A stretch of 64,000 nt of DNA from an uncultured Candidatus Saccharibacteria bacterium (GCA_947253945.1 CAMYAY010000005.1:1-64000), one strand, 5' to 3'. Positions 26,444 to 34,123 are shown, counted from the first letter of the stretch. A program made the numbers and translations. The notes: generated by a model not told the origin, from the letters alone.

Positions 26444-27487
26444 TTAGATGCCAAGCCTTTCTGCTAAGCCAACCGTTACTGCCATTTGTGAACTAATTGG
26501 TGCTAGACTTGCCTGCGCTTCCGACGGCACATTCACATGCTGCCATGGCGTAGCTACCTGCACCTGCAAGCTCATTTTATCAGCAATAAACTCTGGGAAG
26601 CCAGCTAAAACTGAAGTATAACCACTAATTAAAATACTATTCATCGTGGCATTCTGATAGCGTCCGGCAAAATAATTGACGGACTTAGTGAGCTCCAAGG
26701 CAAACTGGCGTAAAGCTGGTTCAAGCGCGCGTGCAAGCTGACCATTGAGGTTGACCTCTGAAACACCGAACTTTAAGACTAGCTGACGTGCCTGAGCGTC
26801 ATCAATACCGAGGTTCTGCTTTGCCATACGCACTAAAGTTGATAAGCCAATCGGAATCGAGCGCACCAAGCGGGGCGCCGTACCAAGCGTGGCGATAATA
26901 TCCGTTGCCATCTCACCCATATCAACAATCAAACGACCGTCAGTCACGCCATCTGGCAAAAGTGAACGCACAATTGCAAGTGAGTCTGGCTCAATTGCCA
27001 TCACACTAAAGCCCAGTGACTCGATAAATTCTAGCCGCGACTCGGTGTAGTCGTTCTTGACGGCCATTATCATCACCTCAGTTTTATTGCTATCGTTAAC
27101 CGACTGGCCTAAAATCGCCCAGTCAGCCTTTGACTCGTCGACTTTTAGTGGAATATAAGAAGATAATTGGTATTTGATGGCATTATTTAGTTCCTGACGC
27201 GAAGCATTCGGTAGTTCTACCACAGTAAAAAAGATTTTATTAGTTGGAATGCCAATCGCAACATCGTGAGTTTTAATATCTGACTGCTCAACTAGGCGAA
27301 CAATCGCCTCGCCCAACTCACGACGGTCATGCTCCGCCGTCGATTCACTTAACTTAGGGTCAATTGGCTGTACCCCATAATGCTTCAGCTCCCAGCCACT
27401 GCTGGAATGCGCTAGCTCAACCACACGAATGGCCGTCGTGCCGATATCTAGTGCGAAGAAGTTACCCACCGATTTACCAAAATTCAT
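26444..27487 (-). CDS. pilM: Pilus assembly ATPase-fold protein PilM
   Basis: A 347-residue actin-like protein. The N-terminal GTTAIRVVEL phosphate loop, LINVGE-type second phosphate element (LIVDMGEMATDI) and ISGYTSVLAG (the adenosine element) give the FtsA/PilM fold. It binds the PilN N-terminus. An upstream ATG (27511) exists but ATG 27487 is placed 6 nt after a perfect TATAAT, so the mRNA is probably leaderless. First gene of the pilM-N-O-x-B operon; divergent from ychF. Confidence 0.93.
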   Translation of the reverse strand: MNFGKSVGNFFALDIGTTAIRVVELAHSSSGWELKHYGVQPIDPKLSESTAEHDRRELGEAIVRLVEQSDIKTHDVAIGIPTNKIFFTVVELPNASRQELNNAIKYQLSSYIPLKVDESKADWAILGQSVNDSNKTEVMIMAVKNDYTESRLEFIESLGFSVMAIEPDSLAIVRSLLPDGVTDGRLIVDMGEMATDIIATLGTAPRLVRSIPIGLSTLVRMAKQNLGIDDAQARQLVLKFGVSEVNLNGQLARALEPALRQFALELTKSVNYFAGRYQNATMNSILISGYTSVLAGFPEFIADKMSLQVQVATPWQHVNVPSEAQASLAPISSQMAVTVGLAERLGI

Positions 27488-27552
27488 ACCGTAATTATAA
27501 CATAAACGCAATCAAAAACGCAATAAATTATAAAACATGTTAAAATAATATT

Positions 27553-28674
27553 ATGTTAAAAATTGCGATTGTGGGGCTGCCAAACGTTGGCAAGTCTACC
27601 CTCTTCAACGCCCTCACTAATTCTGAGGTGCTGGCGGCAAATTACCCCTTTGCTACCATCGAGCCCAACACTGGTATCGTACCCGTGCCCGACCCGCGAC
27701 TAACTAAATTATGCGAAATTTACGGCGCAAGCAAAATCGTCCCCGCGACGGTGGAGTTTGTTGACGTGGCTGGCCTAGTGGCGGGCGCAAGTAAGGGTGA
27801 AGGTTTGGGCAACAAGTTCCTCGCCAACATCCGTGAATGTGACGCCATCTGTCACGTAGTGCGCGCCTTCCATAACGACAGCATTCAGCGCGCCGACGGC
27901 ACGACCACCGTTGACCCACAAGGCGACATTGAGGTTATCAACACCGAGCTCGCTCTCGCGGACGGTGCGACCATCGAAAAGCACTTGCCGAAGTTACAAA
28001 AGGAAGCCAAAGCCAACCCGAAACTCAAGGCCAAAGTTGCCTTCCTTGAGTCGGTCTACAACCAGCTGATGCAAGGCAAGACGCCGGCTGAGTTCAAACA
28101 AACCCCAACCGAAGACCTCGCCGCCCAGCTCGACGGGCTCAACTTGCTCTCGGCACTACCAGTGATTTACCTGTTTAATGTCGACGAAGCCACCTTGACC
28201 GACAGCGCCGCACAAGCCAAACTAATTGCCGCCGCGGCCGCCGCTACTGGCGTTGCCACCTCTGATATCCAAGCCGTCTTCGTCTCGGCTGAGCTAGAAA
28301 GCGAGATTCGCTCACTAAGCCCAGAAGAGGCAAAAGAACTACTAAACGACTACGGCGTCAGCGACTCGGGGCTCAATCAGCTAATTCGCGCCGCCTACCG
28401 CACGCTCGGCTTACAGTCTTATCTCACTGCCGGCCCGAAGGAAGTCCACGCTTGGACCATCCACCAAGGTTGGACTGCGCCACAAGCCGCCGGCGTGATT
28501 CACACCGACTTTGAAAAGGGCTTTATTGCCGCGCAAATCGTCTCGTACCCTGACCTCGTAGCCGCTGGCTCCGAAGCTAACGCCCGCGCCGCCGGTAAAT
28601 TGCGTACTGAAGGCAAAACCTACGTCATGCAGCCCGACGACATCGTTGAGTTCCGGTTCAACGTCTCAAAATAA
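27553..28674 (+). CDS. ychF: Obg-family GTPase/ATPase YchF
   Basis: A 373-residue protein with G1 GLPNVGKSTLFNALT, the G2 region, DVAGLVAGASKGEG (G3) and the NVDE motif in place of NKxD, which in YchF favours ATP over GTP. A coiled-coil insertion (about 130-205) and the C-terminal TGS domain ending in DIVEFRFNV follow. It associates with ribosomes and has a role in stress responses. TAAAAT ends 6 nt before the ATG. Confidence 0.96.
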   Translation: MLKIAIVGLPNVGKSTLFNALTNSEVLAANYPFATIEPNTGIVPVPDPRLTKLCEIYGASKIVPATVEFVDVAGLVAGASKGEGLGNKFLANIRECDAICHVVRAFHNDSIQRADGTTTVDPQGDIEVINTELALADGATIEKHLPKLQKEAKANPKLKAKVAFLESVYNQLMQGKTPAEFKQTPTEDLAAQLDGLNLLSALPVIYLFNVDEATLTDSAAQAKLIAAAAAATGVATSDIQAVFVSAELESEIRSLSPEEAKELLNDYGVSDSGLNQLIRAAYRTLGLQSYLTAGPKEVHAWTIHQGWTAPQAAGVIHTDFEKGFIAAQIVSYPDLVAAGSEANARAAGKLRTEGKTYVMQPDDIVEFRFNVSK

Positions 28675-28693
28675 CTAGCTAAAAACTACTTAA

Positions 28694-28714
28694 AAGCGCT
28701 CGTCATGAGCGCTT
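28694..28714. terminator. Hairpin between convergent ychF and tlyA
   Basis: AAGCGCTC/GAGCGCTT stem with 5-nt loop (28694-28701, 28707-28714), flanked by TAATATTTT on the plus side and TTTAAG on the minus side. It probably serves both genes. Confidence 0.7.
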
Positions 28715-28724
28715 AATATTTTCG

Positions 28725-29471
28725 CTAGTGGGCGGTCTTTTGTAGCAGATAAAACCGTTCTTGGTTGCCGTGCGCGCCCTTCACGGCGCTATCGGCCTTG
28801 GCCTTAATGACAAAGTAAGCCTTCGACCACTGTTCAAAATCGTGTAAAATTTGCCGCCGCTCGGCGTTATTTTTAATGACGCCATGCGACTTCAGCCGCT
28901 CACCCACCTCAAATTGTGGCTTCACCATGGCGGCAATCAACGTCTGCGGACCAGCCAGCTGCTGTGCGATATGAGGTAGAATCTCACGGAGCGAAATAAA
29001 CGAAACATCAATCACAATAATATCAATCGTTTGTGGGGTAGTAAAATCGCGAATGTCAGTCTTCTCGTGCAGCTCAACCCGCACATCTTGGCGCAACTTC
29101 GGGTGGAGTTGGTCGGTGCCCACATCCACGCAAATTGACTTCGTAGCACCACGACTAAGAGCGTAATCAGTAAAACCACCTGTGCTCGACCCAACATCCA
29201 GCACCACTTTACCCTGAAAATTCAGCCCCAGCTGCTCGGCAACCGACTTTAGCTTCAGCCCAGCGCGCGACACAAACTGCTCGTCCTGATGGAGCTGCAC
29301 GTCAGCAAGGTCCTTAACAAAAAAGCCGGGCTTGGTGACCACGCGCCCCGCCACGGTAACTTTGCCTAAACGAATATACGACTCAGCCTGCGACCGTGAC
29401 GCTACCAAGCCAAGCTGGAACACAGCTTGGTCAAGGCGGCGACCACGGTTCGGTTGAGTCGCTACTGGCAT
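28725..29471 (-). CDS. tlyA: TlyA-family rRNA 2'-O-methyltransferase
   Basis: A 248-residue protein with an N-terminal S4 RNA-binding domain (about 10-70, LVASRSQAESYIRLGKV) and a C-terminal FtsJ-type Rossmann methyltransferase with SAM-binding DVGSSTGGFTDYAL and the Lys-Asp-Lys-Glu residue set spread over the domain. In mycobacteria TlyA methylates 16S and 23S rRNA and its loss gives capreomycin resistance; a hemolysin role once claimed is doubtful. Last gene of the rpsF operon, 1 nt after efp. Confidence 0.92.
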   Translation of the reverse strand: MPVATQPNRGRRLDQAVFQLGLVASRSQAESYIRLGKVTVAGRVVTKPGFFVKDLADVQLHQDEQFVSRAGLKLKSVAEQLGLNFQGKVVLDVGSSTGGFTDYALSRGATKSICVDVGTDQLHPKLRQDVRVELHEKTDIRDFTTPQTIDIIVIDVSFISLREILPHIAQQLAGPQTLIAAMVKPQFEVGERLKSHGVIKNNAERRQILHDFEQWSKAYFVIKAKADSAVKGAHGNQERFYLLQKTAH

Positions 29472-29472
29472 G

Positions 29473-30036
29473 CTATTCCTTCACACGCTCGACATAATGG
29501 CCGTCGCGCGTATCGACTTTAATGGTGTCGCCTACCTTAATAAACGCAGGCGTCTTGACCACAATACCGGTCTCCACTTTGGCGTCCTTCTGAACGCTAC
29601 TCGTGGTATCACCCTTCACCACATCAGCCGCCTCAATTACCTTGAGTGGCACAGTAGTTGGGAGCTCCACGGCAATCACGCGGTCGTCGAAGAACTGCAA
29701 CTGAACTTCGGCGCCCTCGCGCATGTACTTTGACACATCGTCGGCGTCTTCAAGTGGCAATTCAAACTGGTCGTAAGTATCTGGATTCATGAAATACACC
29801 GTAGTGTTATCACTGTAAAGATACTGCGCCGGCTGGGTTGAAACCGTAGCGGCCTCAATCTTCTCTTGACCCTTGTAGGTCTTAGTAAGAGCGTTACCGC
29901 TGATTAACCCCTTGATTTTGACGGTGACAATTGAGCCACCGCGACCCATTACCTTCTGATTGTAATCGGTGACGCGATATGGCTCGCCATTAATATTAAT
30001 GAGACGGCCCTTCTTTAGGTCGGTTGGACTATACAT
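29473..30036 (-). CDS. efp: Elongation factor P
   Basis: A 187-residue protein with three OB/KOW-like domains, relieving ribosome stalling at polyproline. The modification loop reads VMGRGGS where E. coli has KPGKGQA, so the residue to be modified is Arg, as in rhamnosylated EF-P, but the surrounding Pro is Met. ATG 30036 is chosen over GTG 30051 because the purine-rich AAAGGGGAAAG ribosome binding site lies between them and the length then matches the family. Part of the rpsF-ssb-rpsR-efp-tlyA operon. Confidence 0.95.
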   Translation of the reverse strand: MYSPTDLKKGRLININGEPYRVTDYNQKVMGRGGSIVTVKIKGLISGNALTKTYKGQEKIEAATVSTQPAQYLYSDNTTVYFMNPDTYDQFELPLEDADDVSKYMREGAEVQLQFFDDRVIAVELPTTVPLKVIEAADVVKGDTTSSVQKDAKVETGIVVKTPAFIKVGDTIKVDTRDGHYVERVKE

Positions 30037-30083
30037 CTTTCCCCTTTCCACAGGGGCGAAAACTTCCGCCTCTGCTTGATAAA

Positions 30084-30278
30084 TTAGTTAGCAACAAATG
30101 GTAGTAGCGCAATGTGGCGGGCACGCTTGACGGCGACCGCAAGGGCGCGTTGGCTACGGGCGCTGAGACCCGTCTTGCTACGTGGTTCAATCTGACCGTA
30201 GCTGTCAGTGTAACGCTTCAATGAATCAGCGTCTTTGTAGTCAAAATACTTTGGTGACTGCTTCTTGAATTTCTTCAT
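30084..30278 (-). CDS. rpsR: 30S ribosomal protein S18
   Basis: A 64-residue S18 with the conserved IEPRSKTGLSARSQRALAVA core and KRARHIALLPF end. It is shorter than E. coli S18 (75) at the N-terminus. S18 dimerises with S6, encoded two genes upstream, on the small subunit platform. It lies between ssb and efp. Confidence 0.95.
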   Translation of the reverse strand: MKKFKKQSPKYFDYKDADSLKRYTDSYGQIEPRSKTGLSARSQRALAVAVKRARHIALLPFVAN

Positions 30279-30293
30279 AATTCTCCTTCGTGA

Positions 30294-30725
30294 TTAAAAT
30301 GGGATGTCTTTTAGCTCAATTGCACTAGCATCGCTGGCGCTAACTGGCGCTGGCGCGTCGACACCTTCAGAGGTGCTAAAGCTGGTATCAGCCGCATCGC
30401 CGGCATTGCCGCGGCCACCACCCACAAAGCTAAAGTCGTCAACATTGACGTCTAGGCTCTGATGTGTCTGACCGTCACGGCCAGTAAATGAGCTTTGGCT
30501 GAGTGTGCCAGAGACAAACAGTGGTTGCCCCTTCTTCATGTTCTTGGCAATCACCTCGCCGCGCTTGCCCCACATGCTGCAGTTAAGAAACATTGCGGTT
30601 TTGTTGCCACCGTTAAATGAGTTCACGGCGAGCGAAAACTTCGCGACTTGGTTACCATTTGGCGTGGTGCGCTGCTCTGGGTCAGCGGTTAGATTACCTA
30701 AAACTGATACCTTGCAAATTGACAT
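30294..30725 (-). CDS. ssb: Single-stranded DNA-binding protein
   Basis: A 143-residue OB-fold protein: VSVLGNLTADPEQRTTPNG at the N-terminus, WGKRGEVIAKNMKKG in the core, a Gly-rich linker (about 103-112) and the acidic tip IELKDIPF. The tip is the variant of the DDDIPF peptide that recruits repair proteins. Classic rpsF-ssb-rpsR order. Confidence 0.95.
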   Translation of the reverse strand: MSICKVSVLGNLTADPEQRTTPNGNQVAKFSLAVNSFNGGNKTAMFLNCSMWGKRGEVIAKNMKKGQPLFVSGTLSQSSFTGRDGQTHQSLDVNVDDFSFVGGGRGNAGDAADTSFSTSEGVDAPAPVSASDASAIELKDIPF

Positions 30726-30756
30726 ATTCCCCTTTACCCTTCTTGATTAATGATAA

Positions 30757-31128
30757 TTAGTCTTCTTTTTCGGCGTCGCTAGCACGAGCAGCACGCTTTG
30801 CCTTCTCTTCGGCAAGGCCGGCCTCTGCCTTGGCGTCAATCTTGGCCAAGAGATGACGAATAACGTCGCTGTTAATGTTGAGCACGCTCTCAATCTTAGC
30901 TGGCGCAGCGGCTGGGAGCTCTAGCTCGTAGACGCGATACACCGCGTGGGTCTCACCGTTAATCTTGTAGGCGAGTTCCTTGCGGCCCCACATTTCTTCT
31001 TTGACAATCTTGCCGCCGTTTGCAGCAATCAAGTCAGCAACAGTCTTGAGGCTTGGGTCGAGCTTAGACTCGAGTTCAGCCTTAAACAAGACTACTAGTT
31101 CGTAGCGTTTAAGCGCTTCGTTTGACAC
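30757..31128 (-). CDS. rpsF: 30S ribosomal protein S6
   Basis: A 123-residue S6 with the RYELVVLFK first strand, WGRKELAYKINGETHAVYRVYEL middle region (the AYxI family feature) and a basic-acidic C-terminal tail. The start is GTG 31128, with AAAGGAGG only 4 nt upstream; an ATG two bases before it is out of frame. First gene of the operon, with a leader of about 65 nt. S6-S18 is known to autoregulate such operons in other bacteria. Confidence 0.95.
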   Translation of the reverse strand: MSNEALKRYELVVLFKAELESKLDPSLKTVADLIAANGGKIVKEEMWGRKELAYKINGETHAVYRVYELELPAAAPAKIESVLNINSDVIRHLLAKIDAKAEAGLAEEKAKRAARASDAEKED

Positions 31129-31164
31129 ATGTCCTCCTTTGGATTAAAGCCACCTCTGACATGT
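31127..31164 (-). promoter_or_regulatory. Possible start-sequestering stem in the rpsF leader
   Basis: The leader has ACATGTC at 31158-31164 complementary to GACATGT at 31127-31133, which covers the end of the Shine-Dalgarno region and the GTG start. Seven base pairs would enclose a 24-nt loop containing AAAGGAG. This could act as an autoregulatory switch. It is seen by eye only. Confidence 0.45.
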
Positions 31165-31197
31165 CGACAGGGGTAGCAGGTTAACTTACCAAAGATA

Positions 31198-31226
31198 ATT
31201 ATACCAAGATATCGCCTTGCCGTCAA
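31198..31226 (-). promoter_or_regulatory. rpsF operon promoter
   Basis: TTGACG (31221-31226), 17-bp spacer, TATAAT (31198-31203) on the minus strand. Near-consensus; divergent from the rpsT promoter with only 3 bp between the two -35 elements. Confidence 0.85.
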
Positions 31227-31229
31227 TAT

Positions 31230-31258
31230 TTGACCAAACAAGAGTTATCTGGTAAAAT
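31230..31258 (+). promoter_or_regulatory. rpsT promoter
   Basis: TTGACC (31230-31235), 17-bp spacer, TAAAAT (31253-31258). The leader of about 45 nt carries the TAAGGAG ribosome binding site. Confidence 0.85.
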
Positions 31259-31311
31259 GTGAGAGTTATTAAGTGTGCAAGAGGTCTTCGGATCGCACAG
31301 TAAGGAGTATT

Positions 31312-31575
31312 ATGCCATTAATTAAGTCAGCTATTAAGCAAATGAAGCAGGACCGCCGCCGCTACGCGCAAAACCTACGCACCAAGCGTGCCATGCGCGC
31401 CGCCGTCAAGGCATTTGAGGCCGACCCAACCTTCGATACGCTACGCGCTGCCCAGAGCGCAGTTGACACCGCAGCTAAAAAGCATGTCTTGAGCAAACAA
31501 GCTGCTGCCCGCCGCGTCAAGCATCTCGCCGCGTTCGCAAAAGAGCATGACGTCAAAATCGTCGCTGTTAAATAA
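31312..31575 (+). CDS. rpsT: 30S ribosomal protein S20
   Basis: An 87-residue, Lys/Arg-rich three-helix protein with the S20 pattern: IKQMKQDRRRYAQNLRTK near the start and KQAAARRVKHLAAF near the end. It binds 16S rRNA early in assembly. ATG 31312 follows TAAGGAG at a proper distance; the upstream in-frame extension into the leader is not coding. Followed by a strong terminator. Confidence 0.94.
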   Translation: MPLIKSAIKQMKQDRRRYAQNLRTKRAMRAAVKAFEADPTFDTLRAAQSAVDTAAKKHVLSKQAAARRVKHLAAFAKEHDVKIVAVK

Positions 31576-31593
31576 TTTTTAATAGCCAAAAGT

Positions 31594-31620
31594 TAAACCA
31601 CCCTTGAAGGGTGGTTTTAT
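31594..31620 (+). terminator. rpsT terminator, also serving holA
   Basis: AAACCACCCTT/AAGGGTGGTTT stem with a GA turn, then TTATTG. The hairpin also reads correctly on the minus strand, ending at the holA stop. Confidence 0.85.
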
Positions 31621-32567
31621 TGATGCCAGCTAAGGAGTGCCAGCTCAACCGCAGGCCACGCTTCCGTTACTGCGCTGCGCCGGAGCTTTAAATCAAGCAC
31701 TAGCAGTTGCGCCACCAGCCGCCGCACGGCCGCTTGTTGCGCCGCCGTAGTTTTGCCGAGACACCGCAACATATTGTTCGCGTCACGCTGCTGATAAGAG
31801 GTGAGTGAACTCGCCGCCCCGTTTGCCGCGAGCGCCAGCGCGTGCACCTGCATCGCCACTAGCCCCATAAACCGAATCGCGTCCTCCCCCGCCGCCGCCA
31901 GTTCGCGCAAATCTGCCTGCACCGCTACCGTGTCGCCCCGCAAAACTGCCGCCAGCACACCAAAGGCGTTGGCCGCAAGGTCGGGCGTAATGTAGCGCTG
32001 CACATCCGCCGCCGTCAGCGGTCGCCGGAGGTAACTGAGACGCTGGATAGCTTCAGCGAGCGCCGTCCGCGGGTCATCCGCCCCACCAAGGCGCCGGATA
32101 AGTTCCGCCTGAGCCGCACTATCGAGCTTCACTTGATGCGTCTGACAGAGTTCGCGCACGGTGTCGGCCAGTACTGCCGGCGTGGCACGCGTAAGAGTAA
32201 ATTTCTTTATCGTGCAAACTGCGCTGAGAGCTCGGTAAACCTTGGCGCGCGTTAAATTGTGAACGTTTTTTGTGTCACTTGGCAAGTCGAGCAATATCAC
32301 ACCCGTGGTCTCGGGTACCTTGGGCAAATTAGCCGCTAGCGCCTCAAGGCTAGTGGCACTCGCGAGCACGCCCCGCACCACGATGAGCTGCGCCGGGTCA
32401 AACAAGCTAACCGCCAGCAAGTAGTCGAGCAGCGCACTCACCGTCAGCTCGCCAGCGTCAAGCCGGCGCACCACTGCACCCTTATGCTGCGCCATAAACT
32501 GCTGCGTCGCCTGCGCCACCGCCTGCGTGATGGCATACTCGTCGTCGCCGTAATAAAATTCCTTCAC
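31617..32567 (-). CDS. holA: DNA polymerase III subunit delta
   Basis: A 316-residue HolA with the usual three-domain AAA+-like build but degenerate nucleotide motifs: an N-terminal FYYGDDEY start, DGGELTVSALLDYL-type region (LDAGELTVSALLDYL) and LFDPAQLIVVRG; C-terminal helical collar domain (about 205-316). It loads the beta clamp. Start GTG 32567 is placed 7 nt after TATAAT (32575-32580), so it is probably leaderless. Its upstream edge is divergent from the DGR template RNA promoter. Confidence 0.88.
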   Translation of the reverse strand: MKEFYYGDDEYAITQAVAQATQQFMAQHKGAVVRRLDAGELTVSALLDYLLAVSLFDPAQLIVVRGVLASATSLEALAANLPKVPETTGVILLDLPSDTKNVHNLTRAKVYRALSAVCTIKKFTLTRATPAVLADTVRELCQTHQVKLDSAAQAELIRRLGGADDPRTALAEAIQRLSYLRRPLTAADVQRYITPDLAANAFGVLAAVLRGDTVAVQADLRELAAAGEDAIRFMGLVAMQVHALALAANGAASSLTSYQQRDANNMLRCLGKTTAAQQAAVRRLVAQLLVLDLKLRRSAVTEAWPAVELALLSWHQ

Positions 32568-32585
32568 TACTTTAATTATAACATC

Positions 32586-32614
32586 TTGCCAAATTATTTA
32601 AGCTGGAGCATAAT
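32586..32614 (+). promoter_or_regulatory. Promoter of the DGR template RNA
   Basis: TTGCCA (32586-32591), 17-bp spacer, CATAAT (32609-32614) on the plus strand. The predicted start at about 32621 coincides with a UUCG tetraloop hairpin (GAAC-TTCG-GTTC, 32621-32632). No gene-like start in the leaderless geometry follows, so the product is most simply the TR RNA. Confidence 0.65.
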
Positions 32615-32620
32615 AAAGAT

Positions 32621-32917
32621 GAACTTCGGTTCACGCGGCAGTCGATTCGATAGTGTGCGAGTTTTGTTCTCGTTTGTCTTGTCGTCGAACCCGTGGTTTG
32701 AACGGGGTGGCAACTACAACAATGGCTCGAATGCTGGGTTGTTCTATGCTAACAACGACAATGGCAACGCCAACAACAACAACGCCTTCCGTGTCGCACT
32801 CGCGCCCCTGCAATACACACCAAAGCTAGTAATAGCATACCTAGTAAACCTGCGGGCGAACGGTACGATGTGTGTCTAGACAGCCGCACTTGCTACCAGA
32901 GGTAGCATAAACATGGC
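32621..32917 (+). ncRNA. Predicted DGR template RNA
   Basis: From the predicted start to about the RT stop codon: 5' UUCG hairpin, a second small hairpin (GCGAG/CTCGT at 32657-32661 and 32669-32673), the TR (32681-32813), then a spacer of about 100 nt with the hairpin TGCTACC/GGTAGCA (32891-32907). DGR RTs prime cDNA from TR RNA that includes a downstream spacer. The 3' end is not defined; no T-run terminator was found. Confidence 0.5.
32681..32813 (+). repeat. DGR template repeat (TR)
   Basis: A 133-bp sequence identical to the VR at 34782-34914 (minus strand) except at 10 positions, all adenine in the TR: 32689, 32712, 32730, 32754, 32766, 32767, 32772, 32773, 32776 and 32778. The TR has 34 adenines and 13 AAY (Asn) codons when read in the VR frame. 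Similarity stops sharply at both ends. The TR is on the opposite strand from the RT and from the coding strand of the target gene, downstream of the RT. Confidence 0.95.
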
Positions 32918-32932
32918 CTAAACAGCCGCACT
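32876..32932 (-). repeat. 15-bp direct repeat at the RT 3' end
   Basis: CTAGACAGCCGCACT (32876-32890) and CTAAACAGCCGCACT (32918-32932), one mismatch, 42 bp apart start to start. The second copy holds the last RT codons and its TAG stop; the first copy repeats this, including a TAG. It may be a trace of a short duplication at the RT/TR junction. Confidence 0.7.
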
Positions 32933-34111
32933 GGGTCGAGCAGTTGGCCCGCCTACCGTCTTTACTTTTTCGTCAGACTTGGCCTTTTTAGTAAAGAATG
33001 CGCGCGGACCAGCCGACTTCCAGTGTTTTAACAGCATATCGCGATACAGCCAAAGCCGCTTTCGGATATAGGTTTTAGCGTTAGCATGGCCAGCATGGCC
33101 GAGCCAAGCCGCCACTGAGGTGACAAAATCGGTTTCGGTCGTATAATTGTGCTGGTAATTCCAAATAATATTATTTAATTTTCGCTTGCTCCGCTGCCTC
33201 AGGCGCAAACAACTATGAGTCATCTTGTAGCCCACAAAATCTAGCCCATAGCTAGAGGGGTAAAAGCAACTCTTCGGGTTAAGCTTGAGATGAAGATAGC
33301 TCTCAACATAACGCTGGATTGCCTGATACCACCGCCTTGCTGTACTCTTGTCGGGTGCTAGAAGAATAAAATCGTCCATATAGCGCACATAATATTTCAC
33401 GCTGAGATTGTGCTTACAATACTGGTCGAGCTCATTGAGGTAAATATTGGCAAAATACTGCGAAGTATAGTTACCAATCGGGATGCCGACACGCGCATCG
33501 TCACTAAAAATTATTGTGTGGAGTAAATCGAGCAGCTGCGGACTAGTGATAACCCGCTTTAGAATCTTAAAAAGGACATCTCGGTCGATATTATAAAAAT
33601 ATTTCGAGATGTCCATTTTAACGATGTAGTATTTGCCTTGTCTTTGACACATATCGCGCATGTAGCCTTGAATACACTTCACTGCCGCATGCGAGCCGCG
33701 GCCAGGGATGCAGGCGTAACTGTCTTTAATAAACCGTGGCAGATAGTATGGTTTAATAAATTCTTCAATGAGCCACTGGTGTACAATCCGGTCGACATAT
33801 GGCAACGCCAGTACAAGGCGCTTCTTTGGGTCGGTCACAGTAAACTGATGGAACTCAGATGGCTTATAATTGCCTGCTTGTAGTACTTCTAAAATATGCG
33901 TGAGATATTCGGTTGGGTGCAAATCTACGTCGATTACGTCACGCTTCCTCGTCTTACCCTTGCGCGCCCTTAAATGCGCCTGATAGATATGCTCCAGGGT
34001 TAGCTTAGAGTCAAACGGGATATTTAGCTTCTCTTTATTCTTTTTGCTATTTGCCTCAAGTATAACTGACGCTTCTGGCTGCTCTGATTTCTCCGGTTGT
34101 GGCTGGCTCAT
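32918..34111 (-). CDS. DGR reverse transcriptase
   Basis: A 397-residue group II-intron-like RT of the DGR clade. Fingers/palm motifs in order: RLVLALPYVDRIVHQWL (motif 1 area, about 98-114), VKMDISKYFYNID (motif 3, about 164-176), GIPIGNYTSQ (motif 4, about 209-218) where SQ replaces the QG of intron and retron RTs, catalytic YMDD (about 244-247), and LDFVGY (about 290-295). No maturase or endonuclease domain. The polar Glu/Gln/Ser N-terminal 30 residues and the Lys-rich C-terminus look disordered. It copies the TR RNA with errors at adenines so that cDNA can replace the VR. SD-like AGGGA precedes the ATG; 12 nt after avd. Confidence 0.95.
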   Translation of the reverse strand: MSQPQPEKSEQPEASVILEANSKKNKEKLNIPFDSKLTLEHIYQAHLRARKGKTRKRDVIDVDLHPTEYLTHILEVLQAGNYKPSEFHQFTVTDPKKRLVLALPYVDRIVHQWLIEEFIKPYYLPRFIKDSYACIPGRGSHAAVKCIQGYMRDMCQRQGKYYIVKMDISKYFYNIDRDVLFKILKRVITSPQLLDLLHTIIFSDDARVGIPIGNYTSQYFANIYLNELDQYCKHNLSVKYYVRYMDDFILLAPDKSTARRWYQAIQRYVESYLHLKLNPKSCFYPSSYGLDFVGYKMTHSCLRLRQRSKRKLNNIIWNYQHNYTTETDFVTSVAAWLGHAGHANAKTYIRKRLWLYRDMLLKHWKSAGPRAFFTKKAKSDEKVKTVGGPTARPSAAV

Positions 34112-34123
34112 AGCTATCCCTGC

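Noticed and set aside
31130..31130. ATG two bases upstream of the rpsF GTG start
   Set aside because: It is out of frame with S6; only the GTG frame encodes the S6 sequence.
32619..32879. 86-codon plus-strand reading frame running through the TR
   Set aside because: It is open because the TR mirrors the VR coding frame. The ATG is only 4 nt after the -10 hexamer, and the flanks do not look like protein. TR is best seen as template RNA.
32918..34111. RT as part of a retron or group II intron
   Set aside because: Motif 4 has SQ instead of QG, no maturase or endonuclease domain is present, no intron RNA ends or msr/msd are seen, and the TR/VR pair with adenine-only changes is decisive for a DGR.
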